A stretch of 64,000 nucleotides of DNA. Origin: Paenibacillus agri. Its GTDB lineage: Bacteria > Bacillota > Bacilli > Paenibacillales > Paenibacillaceae. The stretch lies in NCBI RefSeq assembly GCF_013359945.1, contig NZ_JABWCS010000211.1, positions 62,001 to 126,000 on the forward strand, written 5' to 3'. Below, piece after piece: positions 16,398-24,956 of this stretch. Position numbers and translations under genes: made by a program. Numbering within the stretch: the first letter of the stretch is position 1; each line of letters starts with the position of its first letter. The notes under the pieces are model-generated. The model saw nothing but the letters and a program-made list of their open reading frames with translations. It did no database searches and had not been told where the DNA came from.

Positions 16398-17483
16398 CTA
16401 CCCCCGCAGGCCAGCCCATTTGAGGCATCGCTTGGCATAATTCAGCGGGCTTATATCCGCTGTACGAGCTACAGCATAGGCGCCAATTCTATTGACGGCA
16501 TCCTCCAACAGGCGCTGCAGTGCCTCGGATCCTGCACTTCCGCGCTCTACCCAGATACCGACAGTTACCTCTTCCACATTGGGGCTATTCTTCAAATCCT
16601 CCAACCACGAGACGATATGCGGCGGCATTTCGCCATATTGAGTGGAAGCGAATACAAACATCAGCTTCTCCTCCCGTACTCCGTTCGTGTTACGCTCCTC
16701 CTCCCACGCCAGCAATGGCTGGCGAAGTGAATCCTGTAACCAGAGGCACATATCTGCGCACTCACTGCCCTCCTTAACTGAGGCAGAACCAACACTGTAA
16801 ATGAAATCACTCTCGCGCCACTTGGGGTCTGTATCCTTATTCCCTCCGCCGTATAGGGCAGGCACGACACCGTGCAGCGTCAGCCGGATCATCTGATCGG
16901 CCACCTGATCCTGCAGCGATTCCAGATCACCGTCTCCCCCTACGATTTCACGCAAGTTATCTTCCGAACGGAAGTAAAATTGGTTCATCATGCCCCAAAG
17001 CAGGAATAGCAGCGCCTTCCTATTCATTCCCGCGTCTAACGCACCGTCCTGCTGCCAATCGTGAATCATCTCTGTGTGCTTCAAGAAATCCTCATACCAG
17101 GTAGAGGAGGCATATTTAGTGAACAAGTCACCCTCTTCCATCGCTTCCCAATGGAATATTCTATACAGATTCGGAATTTGGCACTTGAGACGGAATTGCG
17201 CGCGAATGTAAGTTGCCAGAAATTCCGGCGCGTTCATCCCACTCCAGGATAGTTTATTAACGTACTCCTCCCACTGCCGGAACAGACTGACGAGCACTGC
17301 CTCATATAGCTTTTCCTTCGATTCGAAGTAATAATGGATGAGCGCCTGATTAACTTCAGCCTTAACGGCGATCTCACTTATACGCGTTCCCGCAAAGCCG
17401 CAAGCGGAAAAAACCTCCTCCGCAGCTAATAAAATGCGTTCCTGAACGTTTGTTTTGGTTTCTGCCGGACCTGGTCCAATCAT
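16398..17483 (-). CDS. TetR/AcrR-family regulator with an extra C-terminal domain
   Basis: This 361-residue protein is about 150 residues longer than a normal TetR. Residues 1-60 hold the HTH (SEIAVKAEVNQALIHYYFES) and up to about 215 a standard TetR ligand-binding core. After a linker, residues about 265-361 form a separate alpha/beta stretch starting KLMFVFASTQYGEMPPHIVSWL, with cysteines and tryptophans in the linker (ECADMCLWLQD). I do not recognise this part; it faintly resembles a flavodoxin/FMN-reductase fold but lacks a clear phosphate-binding loop. It sits between the flavin reductase and MFS genes of the operon, so it may sense the substrate or redox state. SD AAAGGAGG seven bases before the ATG. 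Confidence 0.8.
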   Translation of the reverse strand: MIGPGPAETKTNVQERILLAAEEVFSACGFAGTRISEIAVKAEVNQALIHYYFESKEKLYEAVLVSLFRQWEEYVNKLSWSGMNAPEFLATYIRAQFRLKCQIPNLYRIFHWEAMEEGDLFTKYASSTWYEDFLKHTEMIHDWQQDGALDAGMNRKALLFLLWGMMNQFYFRSEDNLREIVGGDGDLESLQDQVADQMIRLTLHGVVPALYGGGNKDTDPKWRESDFIYSVGSASVKEGSECADMCLWLQDSLRQPLLAWEEERNTNGVREEKLMFVFASTQYGEMPPHIVSWLEDLKNSPNVEEVTVGIWVERGSAGSEALQRLLEDAVNRIGAYAVARTADISPLNYAKRCLKWAGLRG

Positions 17484-17519
17484 TCCCTTTCCTCCTTTCC
17501 AATTTATTAAAGTATATCT

Positions 17520-18029
17520 TCAAACCCAGTTCAGCAGCCACTTATCGTTCTGTGACACCCATTCTTTCGCGATTGTCCCGAAATCATCCAACTGAGAGTC
17601 TATCACGTACACACCCTTTGTTGGGCAGGAAGCCCCCAGTTCAACGAGCAGCGGCCTCAGGTGAAGCTCGACAGCCAGACTGTGATGCGGAGCCGCTCCC
17701 ACGAGCAGAGGAATAGCTAACTTACCAGCCAACGCATCCGGAGGCAGTTGATCCGCAAACAGCTTCAGCAGCCCTGTATAGGTAGCCTTATACGTAGGAC
17801 TAGCGAATACAACAGCTTGTGCACGGGCAATACGCTCATTCAGTTCAGCTGCCGCTGGGTCTCCCCATGATAGAAGTGAGCCCGCATGTGGCGCCAAATC
17901 GATCACATCATAAGTCACATGAAGTGATGCATCCTCGGCATACTCGGCGATCGCTTCCGCAAGGCGGAGCGAGATTGTATAGGTCTTTGAAAACGGTTTC
18001 GGATTACCAACGATGACCGCGATATGCAT
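17520..18029 (-). CDS. NADPH-dependent FMN reductase (SsuE-like)
   Basis: This 169-residue cytoplasmic flavodoxin-fold reductase starts with VIVGNPKPFSKT (phosphate-binding loop) and has a SPTYKATYTGLLKLFADQLP block typical of SsuE/MsuE. It reduces FMN with NAD(P)H to supply luciferase-type monooxygenases such as the RutA-like one in the same operon. The ATG at 18029 was chosen for AAGGAGGG seven bases ahead. A longer frame upstream overlaps the preceding gene and has no start signal. It lies 13 bases after the second flavin reductase gene, so the operon carries two different reductases. Confidence 0.87.
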   Translation of the reverse strand: MHIAVIVGNPKPFSKTYTISLRLAEAIAEYAEDASLHVTYDVIDLAPHAGSLLSWGDPAAAELNERIARAQAVVFASPTYKATYTGLLKLFADQLPPDALAGKLAIPLLVGAAPHHSLAVELHLRPLLVELGASCPTKGVYVIDSQLDDFGTIAKEWVSQNDKWLLNWV

Positions 18030-18042
18030 ATATGAACCCTCC

Positions 18043-18531
18043 TTAGATCTCCAGCGCCTGCAGCGCTCTGTACTTGCCCTGGTAAAATAATAAGGGGCTT
18101 GATTGCGTTTCCGGCTCGTATAGGAACTCGCCCTGTCCAACCAGAATCAGATGGTCGCCTCCGTCCAGCGTATCTGCCAGACTGCATTCGACTGAAGCGA
18201 GGCAGCTACCAAGTACAGGCAGCCCCAGTTCACCCTCACGATAGTCAACCTCATCGAATTTGTCGGTCTCGCTCTTTCGGGCGAAGCGCCGGGATACCTC
18301 CTCCTGCGTATCGGCCAGAAAGTTAACTGCGAATTTCCGCGCTGCAAGCAGGCTAACGAGCGTGCTGCTTCCCTTATCTAAGCAGATAAGGAGCAAAGGC
18401 GGCTCCAGCGACAGAGATGTGAATGCATTGGCTGTCATCCCTATCGGTCGTCCCGCTTCATCGAGCGTTGTAATCACCGTAACTCCCGTCGCGAACTTCC
18501 CCATGATGCCTCTCCATGCAATACCTTCCAT
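18043..18531 (-). CDS. Flavin reductase domain protein (RutF/HpaC type)
   Basis: This 162-residue protein belongs to the short-chain FMN/FAD reductase (DIM6/NTAB) family: MGKFATGVTVITT, MTANAFTSLSLEPPLLLICL and a GEFL motif near the C-terminus. RutF, HpaC and related two-component partners have this fold and length. It should hand reduced flavin to the monooxygenase encoded at 20533. SD GGGGAGG eight bases before the ATG. It lies 56 bases after the M20 hydrolase gene. Confidence 0.88.
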   Translation of the reverse strand: MEGIAWRGIMGKFATGVTVITTLDEAGRPIGMTANAFTSLSLEPPLLLICLDKGSSTLVSLLAARKFAVNFLADTQEEVSRRFARKSETDKFDEVDYREGELGLPVLGSCLASVECSLADTLDGGDHLILVGQGEFLYEPETQSSPLLFYQGKYRALQALEI

Positions 18532-18587
18532 TCCTTATCCCTCCCCATAAATCGAAACAAAATTACAATCATTCACTGATATTGTGG

Positions 18588-19925
18588 CTATCCTTGGCTG
18601 TTGCACACCTGCCAGGCGGTTACAGCATAGACGACGGCTGCATCAACCATATCCTGCAGGCTCGGTTGGAACCGGGTCGGGCCATACGTCGCCGACGGAA
18701 TGTTGTACATGTTAAACACGTTATGATCCCGCCACATACTAGAATATACCGGGTGCGCGATCGGCGCCGCTCCGCGTCCGCCTGCTTCACCCGCTGCGGC
18801 CAACGCGCTGCGCAGAGGGTCGATCCGCGCTGCGTCTGCTTCAAAACCTTGGCGATAGACTATCGGCTGAACAGCGCTGTCATAGCCGCCGCGCTTCAGT
18901 AACGCCTCCAGTTCGCGCTGCACATCCGCAATGGTCTGAGCAGGAGTTAGGTTTACTTCAATATAGAGCGAGCAGACTTCACTTCCTCCGCCAAAGATGT
19001 GAGGATCACCGCCGCGAATGGCTGAGATCTGCACCTTGGGGACGGCTGTGCCGCCTAGCGAGCGGTACGTATGCCGCGTTTCGTAGTCTGCAGCCCAGAG
19101 CTGCAAGTCCCCGATAAGCGGCGCAACACGTACAAGTGCGCTGGGATGATCCTTCAATTCACCCGGATGCTCCAGCAGTGGCGTGAACACATCTTCTCCA
19201 TAGACATCGATGCGGAAGAGCGCATGGCCGCAGCTTACCCAAGAGATGCCAAAGTCAGTGCCTTCAGCCGCAATCGCGTAGTCCGGTGCAACACCACCAT
19301 GTGTCATCATATAGTGCGCACCGATCTCCTTGCCGAGATACTGTGTACCCTTGAACTCCTCTACATGCTCAGGGCCGATCTCCGCCGGACAAGCGGTCAG
19401 ATACAGATGCCCCGCCAGAGGAAGACCTGCTAGCTTCAACGCTTTGGCTGCTATAAGAAAGCATGCCATCGGCCCCCGGTCATTCTCCACCGGATGCCCG
19501 GAGAAGCGCCCCTCGACTAGTGAGGCCGTCGTCCAACCCGGATCATCGATTGTACCACCCGGGCGGTATTTCCACTGATCGCGCCAATTATACTGCGGCG
19601 CTTCTGTATCCAGATGGCTCGTAAACAGCAAATTCCTGCCTGCCTCCGGTGCTTCTCCACCGAATCTGCCGACGACACTGAACCGATCCTCGACCATACC
19701 AACACGACTCGGAGCGAAGCCTTCCCGCTCCATCCAGGCGAATACATAGTCACCCGCTTCTTTCTCATAACCCGCCAAACTACGAATGTTACACAATTCC
19801 AGGATAAGTGAGGTTAGCTCTTCAGTGTCGATATGACGCCGGACGAGCGCTTCAATTTCGGCGATTCGCCCTGCATCTGCGCCGGCCTCATCCTCCCTGC
19901 TCATGAAATTCCGATGTTCCGACAT
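18588..19925 (-). CDS. M20-family metallo-hydrolase (amidase/deacylase-like)
   Basis: This 445-residue protein resembles the ArgE/DapE/carboxypeptidase G2 family. The first metal motif is FTSHLDTEAP (H and D ligands), the central Glu region lies in ENDRGPMACF, and a second glutamate motif PAEIGPEHVEEF follows. A C-terminal histidine lies in GPTRFQPSLQDMVDA or nearby. Such di-zinc enzymes hydrolyse N-acyl, N-carbamoyl or peptide bonds. Here it could release ammonia or an amino acid from the ring-opened product. It is longer and more diverged than ArgE, so the substrate is open. Start ATG two bases after the amidohydrolase stop, with GGGGAGG seven bases ahead. Confidence 0.85.
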   Translation of the reverse strand: MSEHRNFMSREDEAGADAGRIAEIEALVRRHIDTEELTSLILELCNIRSLAGYEKEAGDYVFAWMEREGFAPSRVGMVEDRFSVVGRFGGEAPEAGRNLLFTSHLDTEAPQYNWRDQWKYRPGGTIDDPGWTTASLVEGRFSGHPVENDRGPMACFLIAAKALKLAGLPLAGHLYLTACPAEIGPEHVEEFKGTQYLGKEIGAHYMMTHGGVAPDYAIAAEGTDFGISWVSCGHALFRIDVYGEDVFTPLLEHPGELKDHPSALVRVAPLIGDLQLWAADYETRHTYRSLGGTAVPKVQISAIRGGDPHIFGGGSEVCSLYIEVNLTPAQTIADVQRELEALLKRGGYDSAVQPIVYRQGFEADAARIDPLRSALAAAGEAGGRGAAPIAHPVYSSMWRDHNVFNMYNIPSATYGPTRFQPSLQDMVDAAVVYAVTAWQVCNSQG

Positions 19926-19927
19926 GC

Positions 19928-20536
19928 TTATACCTCCCCTCTATCTACCCACTCTGCCAGCAGCGTTTCCGTGTCGATCAACGTAGCGAAGTTCAATGCC
20001 ATCGCACGCAATGAATAAAGATGAAGTTCTTCCTCGTAAGCCGCACACGCGTCACTGACAACAAAAGCCTCGTAATCTCGCATGAATGCGTCGCGTACGG
20101 TCGACTCTACACAACACTCGGTCGTTACACCTGTCGCGTACACAATCCCGATCTCCTTCTCCTGTAGCACCTCATCGAGATTCGTCCCGACAAAGCCGCT
20201 ATACCGTGTCTTCGAGACAACCGTATCGCCCGGTTCAGGGAAGAGGCGATAATAATCCGCCCCCGGCTCCCCTTTACGGCATACAGCCGCTGCCACCAAC
20301 GGATCGATGCCCTGTCTCTCGTACCATCTCAGCATTGCGGGCGAGTCCAGCTCCGGCGCTGTTTCAAGCCTGACAAAGATAACGTCGACTCCAGCGCGAC
20401 GGGCTGCACCGATCAGGAGATCAATCCTGTCCACCGTTCCATCTATTGTGGACAAGTCCGCGCCGAATGCCGTTACCGCACCGTCCGGTGCGCAGAAGTC
20501 ACGCTGCACATCGATAATCAGCAGAGCCGCCTTCAT
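19928..20536 (-). CDS. RutB-like cysteine amidohydrolase (isochorismatase family)
   Basis: This 202-residue protein carries the cysteine-hydrolase triad Asp9 (LLIIDVQRDF), Lys109 (VVSKTRYSGF) and Cys142 (in TECCVESTVRDAF). The stretch after the nucleophile (CVESTVRDAFMRDYEAFVVSDA) closely follows that of E. coli RutB, the ureidoacrylate amidohydrolase of uracil breakdown. It would cleave an amide or ureido bond of the product made by the adjacent monooxygenase, with which it overlaps by four bases (ATGA). Biuret or nicotinamide hydrolysis is the alternative for this family. RutC, RutD and RutE equivalents are absent. Confidence 0.87.
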   Translation of the reverse strand: MKAALLIIDVQRDFCAPDGAVTAFGADLSTIDGTVDRIDLLIGAARRAGVDVIFVRLETAPELDSPAMLRWYERQGIDPLVAAAVCRKGEPGADYYRLFPEPGDTVVSKTRYSGFVGTNLDEVLQEKEIGIVYATGVTTECCVESTVRDAFMRDYEAFVVSDACAAYEEELHLYSLRAMALNFATLIDTETLLAEWVDRGEV

Positions 20537-21609
20537 TGTTCCCCCTTGCGCAACAGCGGCAGTACGTTCTCCCCGAAATAGCGCACATCTTCGGTATAGT
20601 CCGAGAACGTCAGCATCATGCCGTCGATACCCGTATGCTCAATGATGTTACGAACTTGCGCAGCGAGTGCCTCCGCATTACCAACGAGCATTTCATTCAT
20701 GAATACGTTTTTGGCACGCGCTTGCATTACATTCTCGCGGCCATCCGGATCCATTCCGTAGCTGCGCAGCAGCCCTTTTATCGCCTCAATATCAGCACCA
20801 TCTTGAAAATGCTTCAGCTTGGCCTCTGCTTCCTCTTGCGTATTTGCCGGAAGCACTCCGAACATCGAGTACGTCTTGATTGTCTTCCCCCGCTCTGCGG
20901 CCATCTCCTTGGCGCGTCTCGATAAGGCCGCCAACTCGTCAAGATCACGGCCGCCGATGAAGCAGGCATCACCTTCCTCGATGGTAAAGCCGATACCTTT
21001 CTCTGATTGGCCTGCACAGATGATCGGCGGACGAGGCGACTGCTGCAACGGCTTAGGGTTAGACTCGCAGTCGATCAGTTCGAAGTATTCCCCCTTATGA
21101 TTGACGCGCTCCTCCGTCCACAGCTTCTTCACGACCTGCATCCATTCACGGGCCAGGTCATAGCGGGCATCATGATCCAGATGCTCCGGCCATGTCCCCA
21201 TCTGTCTGAATTCTCCCGCATACGAGCCAGATACAACGTTCATACCGACCCGTCCGCCGCTGATTTGATCCAGTGTCGCGAACATTTTGGCAGCGACGGC
21301 CGGATGATAGAGGAGCGTATGCACCGTAGCGAACACCTTAACCCGGGAGGTCGCCTCCGCCAGGCCCGCCATCATCGTCATCGACTCAAGTGAAGTGCCC
21401 CAGTGATTTGTCGTACCTCCATAACCTCTCCACTTCGCCATCGACATAATGAAGTCAAAGCCGGTCTCCTCTGCGATCACAGCAGCTGCGCGATTGAGTA
21501 AATAACTGCCGTCTGGACGCGGTTCGGATTCCGATATAATCCACCCTCCATTAGTAATAGGTAAGAAAATACCAAAGTCCACACTGTTATAATCAATACC
21601 TTTTGTCAT
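20533..21609 (-). CDS. RutA-like flavin-dependent monooxygenase (LLM class)
   Basis: This 358-residue luciferase-like enzyme is close in plan to RutA, which opens the uracil ring with O2 and reduced FMN. Matching blocks include GIFLPITNGGWIIS, FDFIMSMAKWRGYGG, LESMTMMAGLAEATSR, AAKMFATLDQISGGRVGMNVV, FRQMGTWP, PPIICAGQSEKG and, near the end, GMMLTFSDYTEDVRYFGENV. The substrate is probably a pyrimidine-like ring or other cyclic amide; the exact compound is unknown. It overlaps the RutB-like gene by four bases and follows the binding lipoprotein gene by 28 bases. SD AGGAGG eight bases before the ATG. Confidence 0.9.
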   Translation of the reverse strand: MTKGIDYNSVDFGIFLPITNGGWIISESEPRPDGSYLLNRAAAVIAEETGFDFIMSMAKWRGYGGTTNHWGTSLESMTMMAGLAEATSRVKVFATVHTLLYHPAVAAKMFATLDQISGGRVGMNVVSGSYAGEFRQMGTWPEHLDHDARYDLAREWMQVVKKLWTEERVNHKGEYFELIDCESNPKPLQQSPRPPIICAGQSEKGIGFTIEEGDACFIGGRDLDELAALSRRAKEMAAERGKTIKTYSMFGVLPANTQEEAEAKLKHFQDGADIEAIKGLLRSYGMDPDGRENVMQARAKNVFMNEMLVGNAEALAAQVRNIIEHTGIDGMMLTFSDYTEDVRYFGENVLPLLRKGEQ

Positions 21610-21637
21610 ATTCGTATCCTCCTGCAGCTGGTGTCTA

Positions 21638-22780
21638 TTATTTGTTTGGCCAGATTAGATTAGTTCCGTCGTAAATGGAATTGAGATACTGGTTGTCCAT
21701 AACATCTGTAACAGCTAGCGTCTTCGTCAGCACGCCTGCGTTCTTCAGCATGTCGATCTCATTCTGCCACTGTGTGTCCGTTTGCCATCCCACTCCGTGT
21801 TTCGGGTCTTGTGCATCCTTAACAATTTTGCTTTCAACTGTCCAGCGATTAGTCTCGGAGGCCAGATCGTACCCTGATTGTGAACGCTTCTTCAACATAT
21901 CGAGTGCTTGTTCACTATTAGCAAGCGCCCATTCATGGGCTTTAGCAACGGCACGGAGAAAATCCGTAACTGTATCCGGATGCTCCTTGGCGAACTCGTC
22001 ATTAGCTACGATGACGCCAAATGATGTCTTAGCACCGTAGTCTCCAGGATCAATCAGATTTACCTTGAACCCCTTGCTCTCCATAATATGGGGTTCGTTA
22101 GACTTGTAGACAGTGAGCGCGGCGACCTTGCCAGAACTCAGTACGCTCGGATCGTAACCGACAGAGACGCCTTTAACCGAGGCCGGATCAATCCCTTCAT
22201 TTTTGAACATGGCTACATAGTTTGGCGGCAACGCCCCGTGGTACCCGATCGTTTTACCCACCAGATCCTGTGGTTTCGTGATGCCCGAGTCAGCCATAAC
22301 CATCAGCGCGTTGTTCCCTTTGGCACCGAAGGTAGCAATCCCTTTAATACCAGCACCACTAGCAACAGACTGGATAACAAGGCTAGGGGCGCCTGCGCTG
22401 GCGATCTGTATCTTATCCGCAGCAAGGAACTTCATCCCCTCGGAATCAAGGCCACCTTGAATCTCAACATCGATGCCCAAATCCTTAAAGTATCCGAGTT
22501 CATCCGCAACAACGACTTCCAGATCAGGCGGCGAGGCCCCGAAATAAAATCCCGTCATATACCTAACTTTCCCTGCCTTCTCGTTGGACGCCTTACGTGC
22601 TGCCCAATCCGATTCTGCTGAAGCAGGTGCCGACGCGATTGCGGTAGGCGATGCTGCTGACGAAGAAGAGGAGCTGCTGGAATTGCCAGAATTGCCTCCG
22701 CAGCCCGCGAGTACCATCGCGAACAACGTTAGCAGTGCACCTGCCGAACTTACCTTTGAAAAGACCTTATTCTTTGCCAT
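21638..22780 (-). CDS. ABC importer substrate-binding lipoprotein (SsuA/THI5-like)
   Basis: This 380-residue exported lipoprotein has a signal ending in a VLAGC lipobox (cysteine near 27), then a serine/alanine-rich tether and an NMT1/THI5-like fold (ASPPDLEVVVADELGYFKDLGIDVEI; GKTIGYHGALP). Relatives bind sulfonates, taurine, nitrate or thiamine pyrimidines. Together with the RutA-like enzyme a pyrimidine-type ligand is plausible. The ATG at 22780 follows GGAGGT by seven bases; an ATG at 22795 lies in that site. It is third in the operon. Confidence 0.9.
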   Translation of the reverse strand: MAKNKVFSKVSSAGALLTLFAMVLAGCGGNSGNSSSSSSSSAASPTAIASAPASAESDWAARKASNEKAGKVRYMTGFYFGASPPDLEVVVADELGYFKDLGIDVEIQGGLDSEGMKFLAADKIQIASAGAPSLVIQSVASGAGIKGIATFGAKGNNALMVMADSGITKPQDLVGKTIGYHGALPPNYVAMFKNEGIDPASVKGVSVGYDPSVLSSGKVAALTVYKSNEPHIMESKGFKVNLIDPGDYGAKTSFGVIVANDEFAKEHPDTVTDFLRAVAKAHEWALANSEQALDMLKKRSQSGYDLASETNRWTVESKIVKDAQDPKHGVGWQTDTQWQNEIDMLKNAGVLTKTLAVTDVMDNQYLNSIYDGTNLIWPNK

Positions 22781-22835
22781 ATTCCAGACCTCCATATCTA
22801 TTGTTATCGATTACTCGGTGATGCTGTACGTCAGG

Positions 22836-23747
22836 TTACCCTTTGGACTGTTCAGAGCTATGCCATGAAAGCACCCTGCGTTCGACCAAACGGACGAGAT
22901 TCGTCAGTATAATCCCCATTAGTGCGAGCAGTAGGATCGAAGCGAACACCTGATTCATCTGCATGTTATTACTCGACAGCATTACCAGATTGCCTAACCC
23001 TTCCGTCGATCCGCTCCATTCACCAACGACCGCCCCCATTACACTCAGACTAACGCAGGTGCGGGCAGCGGAGAACAGATAGGGCAGACTGTTCGGCAGC
23101 CGTAGCTTCAAGAAAATCTCCATCTTGCTGGCGTGAAGCGACTTCATATATTCATAGTTGTTAGCATCAACGGAGCGGAAGCCTGTGATCGAGTTGACCA
23201 GCATCGGGAAAAAGGTGACGATTGCCGCGATTAGCACCTTGGGCAACGCCCCGAAACCAAACCAAATCATGAGTAGTGGCGCGATCGCCGAGATCGGTGT
23301 CACATTGGCGAGCACGGCTAGCGGGAGCAACGAGCGCTCAATCAAACGCGAGTGTGCCATAATAATCCCGCCCGTTAGCGCCAGAACAGAGCCGAGGAGG
23401 AATCCTCCAATCGCCTCGTACAGCGTTGTCCAAGCGTGAGGCAAGTAGAAGGAAAGGTGTCCAAACAGTTCTGAAAGCACCGAGCTTGGTGCGGGTAGCG
23501 TTAGCGCATTAAGACCGATCAGACGGACCAGCGCCTCCCAGACAAGGAAGAAGCCGATGAAGGCAACCGTCGGTGGTGCCGACGACGACAAGGCCCGACG
23601 CGTTTTCGCAAACTTTTTGGAAGGTACGGACGACGGATCAAACGTAATTCCAGACTCCCTATTGGCATTCAATTTAATATCCATCATCGTTGCACCTGCT
23701 CCTTTTGCGTTTAGTCTCGATGTGTTTTGCTTGCCTGCGACCCCCAT
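22836..23747 (-). CDS. ABC importer permease (SsuC-like)
   Basis: This permease of 303 residues has a long basic N-terminus and about six spans, with the SsuC/TauC-type motif region SLHASKMEIFLKLRLPNSLPYLFSA in the cytoplasmic loop that contacts the ATPase. It forms the membrane channel for the ligand delivered by the lipoprotein at 21638. The ATG at 23747 is eight bases after AGGTGG and two bases after the ATPase stop; a GTG at 23759 lies within the binding site. Confidence 0.9.
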   Translation of the reverse strand: MGVAGKQNTSRLNAKGAGATMMDIKLNANRESGITFDPSSVPSKKFAKTRRALSSSAPPTVAFIGFFLVWEALVRLIGLNALTLPAPSSVLSELFGHLSFYLPHAWTTLYEAIGGFLLGSVLALTGGIIMAHSRLIERSLLPLAVLANVTPISAIAPLLMIWFGFGALPKVLIAAIVTFFPMLVNSITGFRSVDANNYEYMKSLHASKMEIFLKLRLPNSLPYLFSAARTCVSLSVMGAVVGEWSGSTEGLGNLVMLSSNNMQMNQVFASILLLALMGIILTNLVRLVERRVLSWHSSEQSKG

Positions 23748-23749
23748 AG

Positions 23750-24526
23750 TCAATCCCACCTTTCCTGTAACAAAGCACGGATTTGATGAACATAGTCATG
23801 AAAAATAGGATCATTCTCTTCCATCTTCGTTCGAGGATGCGGCAGATTAATGTCGACAATCTCGGTTATTCGCCCGGGACGGCTCGACATGACAACAACT
23901 TTGTCTGATAGAAATACAGCTTCACGGATGTTATGCGTAACAAACACAACGGTTTTCTGATGCTTCTCCCAAATACTCATCAACTGGTGACTGATCTTCT
24001 CTCTTGTGATTTCATCAAGTGCGGAGAAGGGCTCATCCATAAGCAGGATCGGCGCACCACTCGCGAACGCCCTCGCAATGCCTACACGTTGCTGCATGCC
24101 GCCCGATAGCTCCTTCGGATATGCGTTGGTGAAGTCGCCGAGACCAACTGCCCGCAGCAATTCTGTCTCATCTTCGCGGTTGCTCTCATAAGCTGCGCCG
24201 CCTTTGCGGTTCACTTCCTGCGGCAGCTGCATATTCTCAATAATCGTGCGCCAAGGAAACAAAGCGGGCGCCTGAGGGACAAATCCGAACACTTTCGATG
24301 CCTGTGCCTCTAGCGGGGTCATTCCACCGATGCTCACCTTTCCAGCATCAGCGGTCTCCAGTCCGCCTATGATACGCAGCAGCGTTGATTTCCCGCATCC
24401 GCTCGGCCCAATCAGACTGACAAATGTGCCGCTGTCCAGCTCCAAATTGATGTTACGTAAGGCTTCAGTCCACTGACCTTTGCGCGAAAACCTCTTGGAC
24501 AAGCTCTCCACCAATATGACCGACAT
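23750..24526 (-). CDS. ABC importer ATPase (SsuB-like)
   Basis: This 258-residue cytoplasmic ATPase has Walker A GPSGCGKST, the Q-loop QAPALFPW, signature LSGGMQQRVGIARA and Walker B ILLMDEPFSALDE, as in the nitrate/sulfonate/taurine (SsuB/TauB) group. It powers uptake with the permease and lipoprotein next to it. The ATG at 24526 was chosen because GGGGAG lies six bases ahead; the reading frame runs 24 codons further up without a start signal. It is the first gene of the ten-gene operon (24526 to 14826). Confidence 0.92.
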   Translation of the reverse strand: MSVILVESLSKRFSRKGQWTEALRNINLELDSGTFVSLIGPSGCGKSTLLRIIGGLETADAGKVSIGGMTPLEAQASKVFGFVPQAPALFPWRTIIENMQLPQEVNRKGGAAYESNREDETELLRAVGLGDFTNAYPKELSGGMQQRVGIARAFASGAPILLMDEPFSALDEITREKISHQLMSIWEKHQKTVVFVTHNIREAVFLSDKVVVMSSRPGRITEIVDINLPHPRTKMEENDPIFHDYVHQIRALLQERWD

Positions 24527-24596
24527 CTTTCTCTCCCCCAACTCTTTTTTTAATTTTTTAATTAAATTATTTGATGAGTTGATTAACTTTGAATAC

Positions 24597-24625
24597 AATT
24601 TAGCACGAACATAAAATCACGTCAA
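24597..24625 (-). promoter_or_regulatory. Likely promoter of the ten-gene import/catabolism operon
   Basis: TTGACG and TAAATT on the minus strand are 17 bases apart, about 70 bases upstream of the ATPase start, in very AT-rich DNA. I could not find a clear TetR operator. Confidence 0.6.
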
Positions 24626-24893
24626 TATACATGACACATATAATTTAATTTTATCGAGTAATAATACATTAATAATCTTTTTATACATATTTTATATTTA
24701 AAACCCCTCTTATGTGTTATTTTATCTAACATATACATAACTTATTGATGAAACAAACTTCATTTGGCCATCTACTTGTACAAAAGAGAAAGAAATAACC
24801 CGAGGTAATAATTTTGATTAGAAATCGTGCGCTTGATTTTTTAATTAAATAATAAATGATGAAGACGTTTAGTACGGCTCATACCGGGAGCAC
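24626..24893. other. AT-rich intergenic region, no gene seen
   Basis: Between the operon promoter and the terminator of the glycosidase gene the DNA is strongly AT-rich, with no open frame of useful length and no recognisable RNA element. Confidence 0.5.
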
Positions 24894-24931
24894 AAAAAAA
24901 GAGCTGACTGGACAATGTCCAATCAGCTCTT
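24894..24931 (-). terminator. Terminator of the secreted glycosidase gene
   Basis: On the minus strand AAGAGCTGATTGGAC pairs with GTCCAGTCAGCTCTT (one wobble) around a three-base loop, followed by seven Ts. It lies about 25 bases past the stop codon. Confidence 0.85.
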
Positions 24932-24956
24932 GAATCTCAATACTTGTAGTCAGCCT

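Noticed and set aside
17520..24526. Sulfonate (ssu/tau) utilisation operon
   Set aside because: The ABC importer and SsuE-like reductase fit, but the monooxygenase follows RutA rather than SsuD and the RutB-like and M20 hydrolases have no place in sulfonate release. Kept only as an alternative.
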